64,000 bases of DNA from SIG78 sp045635745 (GTDB lineage: Bacteria > Verrucomicrobiota > Lentisphaeria > Victivallales > Victivallaceae), in assembly GCA_045635745.1 (NCBI GenBank), contig JAZTWG010000008.1, positions 18,529 to 82,528 of the forward strand. Direction: 5' to 3'. Below the pieces are notes generated by a model. The model did not search any database. It was not told where the DNA came from and was given only the letters and a program-made list of their open reading frames with translations. The position numbers and the translations under genes were made by a program. Below are positions 26,555 through 34,614 of this stretch, piece by piece; the stretch's first letter is position 1, and the number at the start of each line of letters is the position of its first letter.

Positions 26555-27220
26555 TCAACGTCCGCGGCGGTTGGTTGAACCGCGCGATGAACTGCTGTTT
26601 GAGTTATTCTGCTGCATCATGCGCATCATATTCATCTGCTGACGCTGCTGCATACCGATCGACTGCTGCATTAAATTGAGCATCTGCTGCATGGGATTGG
26701 CATTGTTGCGGCGAACCGTTCCGCGCGAACTGTTGCTTTCCGAAGCTTGTGCCATATCCAAAGTCATACGGCTGGCACCGCGCATAAGTATTGCCTGATT
26801 ATTGCTGATTTCCGCTAAAGTATAGCCGTTGGGCAATGTATCACCCACCCGGAAAAACTGCTGCACAGGCATATTTCCCCGGCGGAACCCGCCTTTGGAA
26901 GTAATGATCGCCCCCTGGGTTTTGTTGACCTTGTATATACCCACAAGCGTATAAGTTGCCACCCCCCTGCCGCCGGTGGCCCCACCGACACGCTGCGAGT
27001 CAAAGATATTTTTTCTTACAATAACCGAAACGGCTTCTTCGCTGCCGGCAACTTTGAATTTAGCCGGTGCAGCCGGTGCGACCGGAGCGGCACTCTTGCG
27101 AGAGTTTTTCTTTTTGCCCACTTCAAGTTTTACATTTCCGGTGCCGCCAAAAGCGCCCCAAAGCGAAAGCACCAGCAGAAAAGCAAGCACTGTATTTACA
27201 CAAATCAGAAGTTTTTTCAT
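26555..27220 (-). CDS. gspC: Type II secretion protein C-like (inner membrane to secretin link)
   Basis: 221 aa. One N-terminal membrane helix, a Pro/Ala linker, then a homology-region-like domain with NIFDSQR, TYTLVGIYKV, AIITSKGG, RVGDTLPNGYTLAEI, the pattern of GspC HR domains. The last 70 residues are unusual: almost only Gln, Met, Asn, Ser and Arg (such as NPMQQMLNLMQQSIGMQQRQ). GspC normally has a PDZ domain or coiled coil here. Its start overlaps the gspM-like stop as ATGA. Located between the L/M pair and the secretin. Confidence 0.75.
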   Translation of the reverse strand: MKKLLICVNTVLAFLLVLSLWGAFGGTGNVKLEVGKKKNSRKSAAPVAPAAPAKFKVAGSEEAVSVIVRKNIFDSQRVGGATGGRGVATYTLVGIYKVNKTQGAIITSKGGFRRGNMPVQQFFRVGDTLPNGYTLAEISNNQAILMRGASRMTLDMAQASESNSSRGTVRRNNANPMQQMLNLMQQSIGMQQRQQMNMMRMMQQNNSNSSSSRGSTNRRGR

Positions 27221-27864
27221 TCAGCCTGCCCCTTTTCTCTTTTTTCCGACACCGGGCGCGGTTTTCTCACTGCTTCCGGCCGTTCATCGTTGGCACAGCG
27301 CAGAGTTCCGGAAAAATTAACTCCCATCATGCCGAACATATTGGCGGTACGGCACTCAAAACGCCGCCAGTAAAGTTTGGGTTCCAACTTATCGACCGCC
27401 AACAGAAATTTCATAAGTGTATCAATATCGGTCATTACCGACACATCCACTTCCAGCAGCGACAGATCCTTGTTGAAATTGCTTTTGCGTACCGTGCTTA
27501 TATTGTTCAAACGCAGTTCCATATCTTTGGCTGTCTTTTCGATCATGGCACGCAGTTCCACTTCCGGCTCACCATTTTTAACCAACGCCCAGGCGCCGTT
27601 TAATTTACTGTCGGCAATCGAACTTACAGACTCCAATTCGGCAAGTTCGCCTTTGAGTTTTTCCTGATCCTGCTGAAGTTTTTTCAATTCGCGTTCCAGC
27701 GCGGCCTTACTGCCGCTGCCGGGAAAAATATTGCCCAGACTGCCGCCGAATTGTGAAAGTAAAAACAGCACACTTGCCAACAGCCCTGCCACGCAAAATA
27801 TCCGCTGACCGCGCCGGGATTTCCAAAAAGCTTTGCTCAACATGTTATTATTTGTTCTGCTCAT
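27217..27864 (-). CDS. gspM: Type II secretion protein M-like (PilO/GspM family)
   Basis: 215 aa: a short basic cytoplasmic start, one membrane helix around residues 22-45, a coiled-coil stretch rich in Lys, Glu and Leu (residues 53-80), and a ferredoxin-like periplasmic domain. This is the GspM/PilO plan; sequence identity is not decisive, so the call leans on topology and on its place between the GspL-like and GspC-like genes with ATGA overlaps on both sides. The tail is basic and polar. Confidence 0.7.
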   Translation of the reverse strand: MSRTNNNMLSKAFWKSRRGQRIFCVAGLLASVLFLLSQFGGSLGNIFPGSGSKAALERELKKLQQDQEKLKGELAELESVSSIADSKLNGAWALVKNGEPEVELRAMIEKTAKDMELRLNNISTVRKSNFNKDLSLLEVDVSVMTDIDTLMKFLLAVDKLEPKLYWRRFECRTANMFGMMGVNFSGTLRCANDERPEAVRKPRPVSEKREKGQAE

Positions 27865-29126
27865 TTTTTCGCCTTTGCTTTGCTTTTGGTTTTACGCAGC
27901 GGCAACGCCGGCGGCTCGATGATCGCAAGTTTGACGTTGGCATTGGTAAAGTTATTCCCCGGATTGATTCGCTGTGAAGCACTCAAAACCTTGAATCCCG
28001 GCAAACGGTTGAAGAACGATACCAGATCGATTTCCGCAGAGGTGGTCTGCAAATTCATATCGATCGTGCCTTCGTTCCAACGGAAATTATTGACCAATAC
28101 ATCATCCGGCAGCTTGCTTGAAAGATACCCCAGATATCCCAGACACTCCCGGCTGCCCAGCTTGAGTTCTGCCATACGCTGGGTCTCCTTGAGCTGTTTT
28201 TCGCCGGTTTTGACTTTTTTACGCAGATCCTGAACTTTGACCCGCAGATTTTTCACCTGATTGTTCAGCCGGTTCTGCTCACGGAAAGAACTCATAAAAT
28301 CTCCGGCGTAGCGGAAAATATTCACCGCCACCAGCAATACGACCAGCAACAACATGACCCGCAACTGGGTACGAAATCTGGCAGGACGCAGAAAATCCGG
28401 CAAAACGATCACTCCGGAGAGTATAGAATTGCGTACAAAAAGTGATTTTGCCGCATATATTGCCGCCATCAGCGCTGTGCGGTATTCCATATGCCAGCTG
28501 CCGGAACAAAAACGGGAGATAAAATCATCCAATTCAATATTACACGCTTTATTTCCGGCAATCTGCCAGCGGCCGTTCTGCCAGCAGAAACCTTCTTCCA
28601 TAAAAGGCAGTTCCACTGCCGCACCTGCCGGCAGATCTTCCGGCAGAGTCAACAGCGGGTTTATCATTACATCGGGCTTGTTACGCAAAGGCGCTATCTG
28701 ATTGCAGATCTTGTGCAGACTGCTTTCCGGAAACACTGCACAGCGCACTTTTACCGTGCCGTTTTCGCTGTTTTCAGCAACCGGTACAAACTGCAAACGG
28801 AAATCTTCGGGTACGCTCATAAGCTGACGAGGCACTTCAAACCGCAGCGCCTCGCGCATAATTTCTGCCGATGCCCGCGGCAGAGTACACTCAAAAACTT
28901 CGCTGGCATCCGGCTGCAGGGCAAGCACCAGATATGCGGAGTTATTCACCGAGAGTTCTTTAAGCACCACATCAGCGGCACGCTGCCACTCAACATGTTC
29001 GCTTGAAGCACATTTTATGATTTCAAATTCACCGCGGTTTTTCTGGCGTATCCGAACTCCGAAAACTTTATGGAGTTTGTGATCCCAGGAAAGAGCCGCG
29101 ATTTCAGGCGATCCCAGCAAGCTCAT
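27861..29126 (-). CDS. gspL: Type II secretion protein L-like (actin-like domain, membrane helix, PilN-type domain)
   Basis: 421 aa. Residues 1-250 look like the cytoplasmic actin-like domain of GspL/PilM, with LPRASAEIMREALRFEVPR resembling the conserved PilM/GspL segment. A membrane helix follows near 255-285 (VMLLLVVLLVAVNIFRYAG), then a coiled coil and a ferredoxin-like PilN/GspL periplasmic domain. GspL recruits the GspE ATPase to the platform. The tail is Lys/Ala-rich. It starts 4 bases after the stop of the repeat protein and overlaps gspM as ATGA. Confidence 0.75.
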   Translation of the reverse strand: MSLLGSPEIAALSWDHKLHKVFGVRIRQKNRGEFEIIKCASSEHVEWQRAADVVLKELSVNNSAYLVLALQPDASEVFECTLPRASAEIMREALRFEVPRQLMSVPEDFRLQFVPVAENSENGTVKVRCAVFPESSLHKICNQIAPLRNKPDVMINPLLTLPEDLPAGAAVELPFMEEGFCWQNGRWQIAGNKACNIELDDFISRFCSGSWHMEYRTALMAAIYAAKSLFVRNSILSGVIVLPDFLRPARFRTQLRVMLLLVVLLVAVNIFRYAGDFMSSFREQNRLNNQVKNLRVKVQDLRKKVKTGEKQLKETQRMAELKLGSRECLGYLGYLSSKLPDDVLVNNFRWNEGTIDMNLQTTSAEIDLVSFFNRLPGFKVLSASQRINPGNNFTNANVKLAIIEPPALPLRKTKSKAKAKK

Positions 29127-29130
29127 TATC

Positions 29131-29916
29131 TTATCTCCTGCCGCCCCACGGCCCCATCATCCGGCCGCCGCCCCACGGAAAATTGCCCCGGTTCATCATC
29201 ATACCATTGCGGGAATTCTGCATCTGCTGTGGCGGAACATATTCATAATTGAGTTCCCGATGGCCGCTCGGCATACGCATATTGGCATCGGCAAAAAGTT
29301 TCCGCAACTCAGCCCGGGCGGTATCCGGATCGGTCTTCTGCAGTTTTTCAATTTCCTGCATTTTTTCCGGATAGCGGCGCTTGAGTTCACCGATCACATA
29401 ACTTGTGGCGCGTCGGTTGCGGTCGCGCAAAAGTTTGTCATTTGCTGCAGCATTTTCCCCGAAAGCTTTTTTCAGCAGTGACTGCAATCTGGCTTTTGCT
29501 TTTTCGGGATCAGAACTTTTAAGTTTCTCATATTCCGCAAACTCGGCCGGATATTTGGCCTTGAGTTCTTTAAGCTGTTCTTCAGACGGTTCTGCCGCAG
29601 GTGCAAAAGGTCCGCGGCCGCCCATGCCGTTTTCCGACATATTTTTACGCATCAGATCGCGCATCTTGTCGCGGGCCTTTTCCGGATCGCTTTCGCGCAA
29701 TTTTTCGATTTCAGCAAACTCTTTGGGATATTTGTTCTTGATCTGTTCCATAAAACCGCCGCCGCGACGCATCATGCCGGATCCGCGGCCGCCCCGCCCC
29801 CGAAAACGTTCGCGCCCGGAATTGCCGCCGGATTTTTCACCGGAAACAGATTTTTCTGCCGCAACTGTCAGCGACAGACTGCTGATCATAAACAATACAA
29901 TAAAGAAGGATCGCAT
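29131..29916 (-). CDS. Exported triple-repeat helical protein heading the T2SS operon, family not recognised
   Basis: 261 aa from ATG 29916, chosen for the GGGAGA site; a start 8 codons earlier lacks one. A signal peptide ends near Ala20. Then comes an Arg/Gly-rich stretch (residues 35-55) and three copies of a helical unit at about 59-93, 118-152 and 178-212, spaced about 60 residues, with the core K-x-Y-P, E-x-E-K-L and [ST]-D-P-[ED]. The C-terminus is Met/Gly/Trp-rich and ends GPWGGRR. It is only 4 bases from gspL, so it is co-transcribed with the secretion system. A T2SS substrate, assembly helper or pilotin-like partner are all possible; none is shown. Confidence 0.75.
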   Translation of the reverse strand: MRSFFIVLFMISSLSLTVAAEKSVSGEKSGGNSGRERFRGRGGRGSGMMRRGGGFMEQIKNKYPKEFAEIEKLRESDPEKARDKMRDLMRKNMSENGMGGRGPFAPAAEPSEEQLKELKAKYPAEFAEYEKLKSSDPEKAKARLQSLLKKAFGENAAANDKLLRDRNRRATSYVIGELKRRYPEKMQEIEKLQKTDPDTARAELRKLFADANMRMPSGHRELNYEYVPPQQMQNSRNGMMMNRGNFPWGGGRMMGPWGGRR

Positions 29917-29954
29917 TATTTTCTCCCTGTTAAAAAACATTTTTACATTAAGTT

Positions 29955-29982
29955 AATGTATGCCAGACTTGATTTATTGCAA
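29955..29982 (-). promoter_or_regulatory. Predicted promoter of the T2SS operon
   Basis: On the minus strand: TTGCAA (29982-29977), a 16-base spacer and TACATT (29960-29955), about 40 bases before ATG 29916. The TTGCAA is palindromic and is also the -35 of the divergent ldcA promoter. Confidence 0.45.
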
Positions 29983-30006
29983 ATAAAAGTTATATTTTTA
30001 TATAAA
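29977..30006 (+). promoter_or_regulatory. Predicted promoter of ldcA
   Basis: TTGCAA (29977-29982), an 18-base AT-rich spacer and TATAAA (30001-30006), 28 bases before the ldcA ATG. Confidence 0.5.
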
Positions 30007-30033
30007 AACAACTGATTTTTTGATTATTTATTT

Positions 30034-30951
30034 ATGAACAACCGATTTGATGTTATTTTTCCGGAAAAAATCCGCTGTATAGCCGTGGTTGCCCCGGCTG
30101 GTCTGCCTGACCGGTGCAAACTTACTGCAGCGCTTGAAAAGCTGGGAAAAACTGTAAAGGTCAAAAATTTTACAGCCTCCAGATCTGATGATACTCCAGC
30201 CTATCTGGCGGCAGATGCTGCCGTCCGGAGCGCCGGAATGAATGCGGCAATAAACGATCCGGAAGTGGATCTTATTCTGGCGGCACGCGGCGGTTTCGGC
30301 TCGGTGCATATTCTGCCGGATATTGACTACGCTGCCCTGCGCCGCCGCAATCTGCCGGTTATGGGGTACAGCGATATAACCGCCATACATTGTGCCATGC
30401 TGGCAAAAAATGCCGGTATTCCGATCGCCGGGAGCAATCTGCTGCAGCTGGATGAAGTCATAACTGATAAAGCAAGTACCGCAAGCCATCATCTGGCATT
30501 GCAGAACGATTTACCGCTTCAATCGCTGCCTTTTCCGGAGTTGGAAGCTGTAAACGTTCAAGCATCAGAGAAAACTGTTTCCGGACATGCTTATGCCGGC
30601 AACCTTACAGTTTTATCTTCGTTATGCGGCACAGAGTTTATGCCGGACTTCAGCAATTTCATATTGATCGCAGAAGATGTCAACGAACCGGTTTACAAGA
30701 TCGACCGAATGCTCGAACAACTGCGTTTGAGCGGAGTATTGAAAAATCTGCAGGCTCTGATATTCGGAAAATTCACCGGTTGTGATAATTCCGGCGGGGA
30801 ATTGTCACAGCTCATGACAAGATTTGCCGGCAAGCTCGATTGCCCCTGTTTCAAAAACTTTGTTTTCGGGCATGAATTTCCCATGTGTGCGGTAAACTCA
30901 TCGCATAAATTCACCATATGCGCTGGACGGAAGCTTTCAATTTCCGTTTGA
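30034..30951 (+). CDS. ldcA: LD-carboxypeptidase (peptidase family S66)
   Basis: LdcA removes the terminal D-Ala from murein tetrapeptides during peptidoglycan recycling in the cytoplasm. The 305-residue protein has the S66 triad: Ser113 in MGYSDITA, Glu214 in LIAEDVNEPVYKIDRML and His280 in FGHEFP. The N-terminal VVAPAG and AARGGFGS segments also match the family. No signal peptide, as expected. Its last 15 bases overlap the convergent transporter gene. It is divergent from the T2SS operon. Confidence 0.9.
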   Translation: MNNRFDVIFPEKIRCIAVVAPAGLPDRCKLTAALEKLGKTVKVKNFTASRSDDTPAYLAADAAVRSAGMNAAINDPEVDLILAARGGFGSVHILPDIDYAALRRRNLPVMGYSDITAIHCAMLAKNAGIPIAGSNLLQLDEVITDKASTASHHLALQNDLPLQSLPFPELEAVNVQASEKTVSGHAYAGNLTVLSSLCGTEFMPDFSNFILIAEDVNEPVYKIDRMLEQLRLSGVLKNLQALIFGKFTGCDNSGGELSQLMTRFAGKLDCPCFKNFVFGHEFPMCAVNSSHKFTICAGRKLSISV

Positions 30952-32154
30952 AGTCATATTTTTCCGCCCCTTGCACACATAGTAGTCAAAGGCGATCAAT
31001 CCGGCCAGCAGCAGATAGCAAACCGGCACGGCCAGAAATGCCATCCGCAATCCCCATAAATCACCGGCTTTACCCATTACCACGCTCAAAACACCGCAGC
31101 CGGGCACTCCGGCACAGGAAAGCAATATGTAAAGCGTGGTACTGTCGAGATGACTCAAGCGGTCAACACAGTAACTCTGCACACTCGGCCAGAACGGCGC
31201 GCTTGCCAACCCTGTAAAAAAGAGCAGAATCATCACTCCGGCAATACTTCCGATTACGGTAAAAAAGCTGGAAAGCACAGCTCCGGCAAGAGCCATTACC
31301 ATAACCAGACGCGGCAGATTTTTCTGACTTATGAGCAGACCGCTGCCGGTACGTCCGATCATCATACCGGCAGAAAAAACTGCCGCTGCCAAGCCGCCGA
31401 TCCACGGCGAAGCATTATAATCTATCCGCAAAAGCGAAGCACACCAGAAAGTAGCACCAAATTCACCGCCGCCAGCAACAAACATGGCGCAAAAGAACAC
31501 CCAGAACTGGCGGCATTTGAGAATATCCAACGCTTTTTTCACCGCGCCGGAGGCATCAAACCGCCCCGTCCCCTCCAGTCGTTCAATGCGTTTTCTACCG
31601 GAAAAAAACAGCATAACTCCGGGAATCATTGCCCCGATTGCCACCAACAGACAAAGTATCCGCCATGATACATTACAGTTCAAAAGCCAGCCCAACAGCG
31701 GTATACACCCGAAAATCCCCACCGACCAGAACCCGTGGGAAAAATTTATATACCTTCCCGGCTCATAATCTTTATGCAGTTCTCCCACAAACGGTGTAGC
31801 CAGCCCTTCGACCAATCCTTCGCCGATCCCGGCAATGATCAGTACCACCAGCAGCATCCAATACCATTGACTCAATGCCGCCAGCGTTATACCTATTGCC
31901 ATAAATATCGCCGCCAGCGCCAGTGATCGGCGCAAGCCGAAACGGCAGGCCAGCATACTGCAAACCAGCATAGCACCCACCATGGTTGCACTGCGTCCTG
32001 CCTGCAATATACCGCCGGCAGACATACCGCCTTTATCCAGATCAAAGTTAAGATCCTGTGCAACCTCCACCAACACAACCGGAATAATCAGCGAACACAC
32101 GGCATATGCCATAAAAAGTATAAAAACAGCATAATCAAATCGGCCGAACTTCAT
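30937..32154 (-). CDS. Major facilitator superfamily transporter (FHS/FucP-like)
   Basis: 405 aa with twelve hydrophobic segments. The first half has the loop-2 motif CRFGLRRSLALAA and the segment GIGEGLVEGLATPFVGELH followed by NFSHGFWSVG, which resembles the sugar/proton symporter group related to FucP. The substrate is not readable. It is the last gene of a minus-strand set glycosyltransferase-pyrC-hemW-transporter, 17 bases after hemW. Overlaps the 3' end of ldcA by 15 bases. Confidence 0.85.
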   Translation of the reverse strand: MKFGRFDYAVFILFMAYAVCSLIIPVVLVEVAQDLNFDLDKGGMSAGGILQAGRSATMVGAMLVCSMLACRFGLRRSLALAAIFMAIGITLAALSQWYWMLLVVLIIAGIGEGLVEGLATPFVGELHKDYEPGRYINFSHGFWSVGIFGCIPLLGWLLNCNVSWRILCLLVAIGAMIPGVMLFFSGRKRIERLEGTGRFDASGAVKKALDILKCRQFWVFFCAMFVAGGGEFGATFWCASLLRIDYNASPWIGGLAAAVFSAGMMIGRTGSGLLISQKNLPRLVMVMALAGAVLSSFFTVIGSIAGVMILLFFTGLASAPFWPSVQSYCVDRLSHLDSTTLYILLSCAGVPGCGVLSVVMGKAGDLWGLRMAFLAVPVCYLLLAGLIAFDYYVCKGRKNMTSNGN

Positions 32155-32171
32155 TATTCAGAAACATCCTT

Positions 32172-33299
32172 TTATTCTTCACTCCAGCTCAATACATCCA
32201 TTGCCGCATCATCCCAGAACAGCAATCCGTTTTCAGTAAGAGCTATGTGCTCTTCTTCCACCAGCCACACTCCGGGCTGAGTGGATGCTCTTTGCAGACT
32301 TTTAACATACAAATCATTCCAACTGCCCGGATAAAGCTTTTCCCAGTTATTTTTCCGCCACCCCTCCACGGTACGCAGATTTACGGCAAAAATTTCCATC
32401 ATGCGTTCTCCGGCGGCTATCCGGTCAAATTCCGGGGCATTGCCGGCAATAAAATCTTTTACGCTTTCTTTAAAATTGTACCGGTCAAGACCGTTGAATC
32501 CGGCGGCCGCGGCACCCGCTCCAAGCAGAGTTTCGCCCTGCCAAACATTTACATTGTGCTGACAATGACAATCACGCCGGGCGTAATTGGATACCTCGTA
32601 ACGACTTATACCGTACTTTTCCAGATATTCGCCGATAAAAAGCCAGCGATCGGCACCGGTAATATCATCGGCAACCGGGGAATCCAACCCCAGACGGCTG
32701 TTTTCTTCAGCAGTAAGCGAGTAGCAGGACAAATGATCCACGCCCTGCTCAACGGCACATTGCAAATCATGGGCAAGAACCGATTCAGGAACCCCTTCAA
32801 CGCCGTAAATCAGATCGATATTAAAGTGTTCAGCCCGGCGTTTCTCCAACAGCTTCAGAGCTTTTTTCAAGTGTTCGCCGCTGCATTTGCGCATCAGTTT
32901 CCGGCGGACACCCTCATCAAAACTCTGCACGCCAAGACTCAAACGGCTGGCGTAAGTATTAAGTACCGAAAGCTTATCTTCTGTCAGCAATTCAGGGTTG
33001 AGTTCACAGCTTATTTCGCAATTTTCGCTTAAAGGAACATGCGAAACGACCGCCTCAAAGAGTTCAGCCATTTCTCCTGCGGTCAGGAAATTTGGAGTTC
33101 CTCCGCCGATATACACGGTAGAAAGCGCCTGACCGAATTCCTGTTCAAGCAGAAATCTTTTAACTGCCGAAAGATATTCCCGGCGCAAAGTCTGATTGCT
33201 TTGCGTTTCCGAGTAAAATGCACAATAACCGCACTTGCCGGCGCAAAATGGTATGTGTATATACAGATTGCGCCAGCATTTTTCAGCCGCAAGTTTCAT
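32172..33299 (-). CDS. hemW: HemW-like radical SAM protein (heme chaperone family)
   Basis: 375 aa. The radical SAM cluster motif is Cys19-x3-Cys23-x2-Cys26 in PFCAGKCGYCAF, preceded by YIHIPF and followed by YIGGGTPNFL, the HemW/HemN pattern. The HemW family signature HNxxYW appears as HNVNVW. The N-terminal extension and oxidase-specific cysteine pattern of true HemN are absent, so heme insertion or chaperoning rather than coproporphyrinogen oxidation is expected. Start ATG 33299 is 3 bases past the pyrC stop. Confidence 0.88.
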   Translation of the reverse strand: MKLAAEKCWRNLYIHIPFCAGKCGYCAFYSETQSNQTLRREYLSAVKRFLLEQEFGQALSTVYIGGGTPNFLTAGEMAELFEAVVSHVPLSENCEISCELNPELLTEDKLSVLNTYASRLSLGVQSFDEGVRRKLMRKCSGEHLKKALKLLEKRRAEHFNIDLIYGVEGVPESVLAHDLQCAVEQGVDHLSCYSLTAEENSRLGLDSPVADDITGADRWLFIGEYLEKYGISRYEVSNYARRDCHCQHNVNVWQGETLLGAGAAAAGFNGLDRYNFKESVKDFIAGNAPEFDRIAAGERMMEIFAVNLRTVEGWRKNNWEKLYPGSWNDLYVKSLQRASTQPGVWLVEEEHIALTENGLLFWDDAAMDVLSWSEE

Positions 33300-33302
33300 A
33301 GA

Positions 33303-34574
33303 TCAGAATTCGCGGTATACCCACTCGCCATTGACCATGGTACCAACCGCCTTGCCTTTGCATTTTTTGCCGTCAAAAGGTGTATTGCGGCTCTGGGTAC
33401 GGAAGGTATTTTTATCCACAGTAAACTCAAGCTCCGGATCTATGATGGTTATATCCGCAACCTTGCCTTCGGCCAGATCATAATCCTTCATCAGCAATAC
33501 ATCGGCCGGGCCGGTGGTGAATTTAGCCACCCATTGCGGCAGAGTAAGCACTCCGGTATGCACCAGTTCTGTAAGCGTTACCGGAACCGCAGTCTCCAGA
33601 CCGATGATCCCGAAAGGCGCATAGTCAAATTCCACCGTTTTGCTGGTCGCTGTATGCGGCGCATGGTCGGTGGCAATAACTGTGATCGTATCATCGGCCA
33701 GACCTTCGAGCAATGCCTGCCGGTCAGCTTCCGAACGCAGCGGCGGATTCATTTTGTAGTTGGTATCAAAACTCTTGATACATTCATCGGTCAGCGCCAC
33801 ATGATGCGGCGTGGCTTCGGCTGTAACTTTAATATTGCGCTTGCGGGCTTCACGCACCATACGCACACTTTCTGCAGTACTCAAGTGCTGCAGATGCACA
33901 TGCCAGTCAATAGCGCGGGCAAGCATGATATCGCGCGCCACGATCAATTCCTCCGCCAGCGCCGACATACCTTTGAAGCCCAGCAGAACCGACCACTGCC
34001 CTTCGTGCATAACACCGCCGGCAGCCATATTTTTTTCTTCGCAATGATCCATGATCGGCAGATTGAAACTCTTGGCATATTCCATAACATGCCGCATCAG
34101 CGCGCTGTTCTGAATACATTTTCCGTCATCAGTAAGCGCCACGACTCCGGCACTTTTAAGTCCGCCGATAGGCGCCATCTCTTCGCCGGCAAGATTTTTG
34201 GTCATACAGCCTGATGCCAGAACACGCACCACCCCCTTGCTGTTGGCTATACTGCGAAGATATTCAATCGCACCGGGAGTATCTGCCGCCGGACTGGTAT
34301 TGGGCATAGCCACCACGGCGGTAAAACCGCCGGCGGCCGCAGCTGCGGTACCGCTGGCAATGGTTTCTGCCGCAGTATTGCCCGGCTGACGCAAGTGCAC
34401 ATGCAGATCAATAAAACCGGGAGCTGCGACTTTACCGGTCATATCAATGACTTCCGAAGCTTTCAACATTGCCGGATCGCACATCTTGCCATTTGCCACA
34501 CCCAGATCGCACACCTGATCGATCTTGCGGGCCGGATCGATCAGCCGGACATTCTTCAAAAGATACTCTTTCAT
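33303..34574 (-). CDS. pyrC: Dihydroorotase (multifunctional-type PyrC)
   Basis: 423 aa class I dihydroorotase, which forms dihydroorotate from carbamoyl-aspartate in pyrimidine synthesis. The metal site HVHLRQPG lies near residue 57; PIMDHCEEK, WHVHLQHLST and VIATDHAPHT follow in the expected order. The 40-base gap to the upstream glycosyltransferase and 3-base gap to hemW suggest co-transcription. AGGGAAA precedes the start. No other pyr genes are nearby. Confidence 0.94.
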   Translation of the reverse strand: MKEYLLKNVRLIDPARKIDQVCDLGVANGKMCDPAMLKASEVIDMTGKVAAPGFIDLHVHLRQPGNTAAETIASGTAAAAAGGFTAVVAMPNTSPAADTPGAIEYLRSIANSKGVVRVLASGCMTKNLAGEEMAPIGGLKSAGVVALTDDGKCIQNSALMRHVMEYAKSFNLPIMDHCEEKNMAAGGVMHEGQWSVLLGFKGMSALAEELIVARDIMLARAIDWHVHLQHLSTAESVRMVREARKRNIKVTAEATPHHVALTDECIKSFDTNYKMNPPLRSEADRQALLEGLADDTITVIATDHAPHTATSKTVEFDYAPFGIIGLETAVPVTLTELVHTGVLTLPQWVAKFTTGPADVLLMKDYDLAEGKVADITIIDPELEFTVDKNTFRTQSRNTPFDGKKCKGKAVGTMVNGEWVYREF

Positions 34575-34614
34575 AAAATTTTCCCTGTATTTATTAGGTT
34601 TGATACCATAATTA

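Noticed and set aside
32172..33299. Oxygen-independent coproporphyrinogen oxidase HemN
   Set aside because: The HemN-specific N-terminal region and cysteine pattern are missing; the HNxxxW motif fits HemW.
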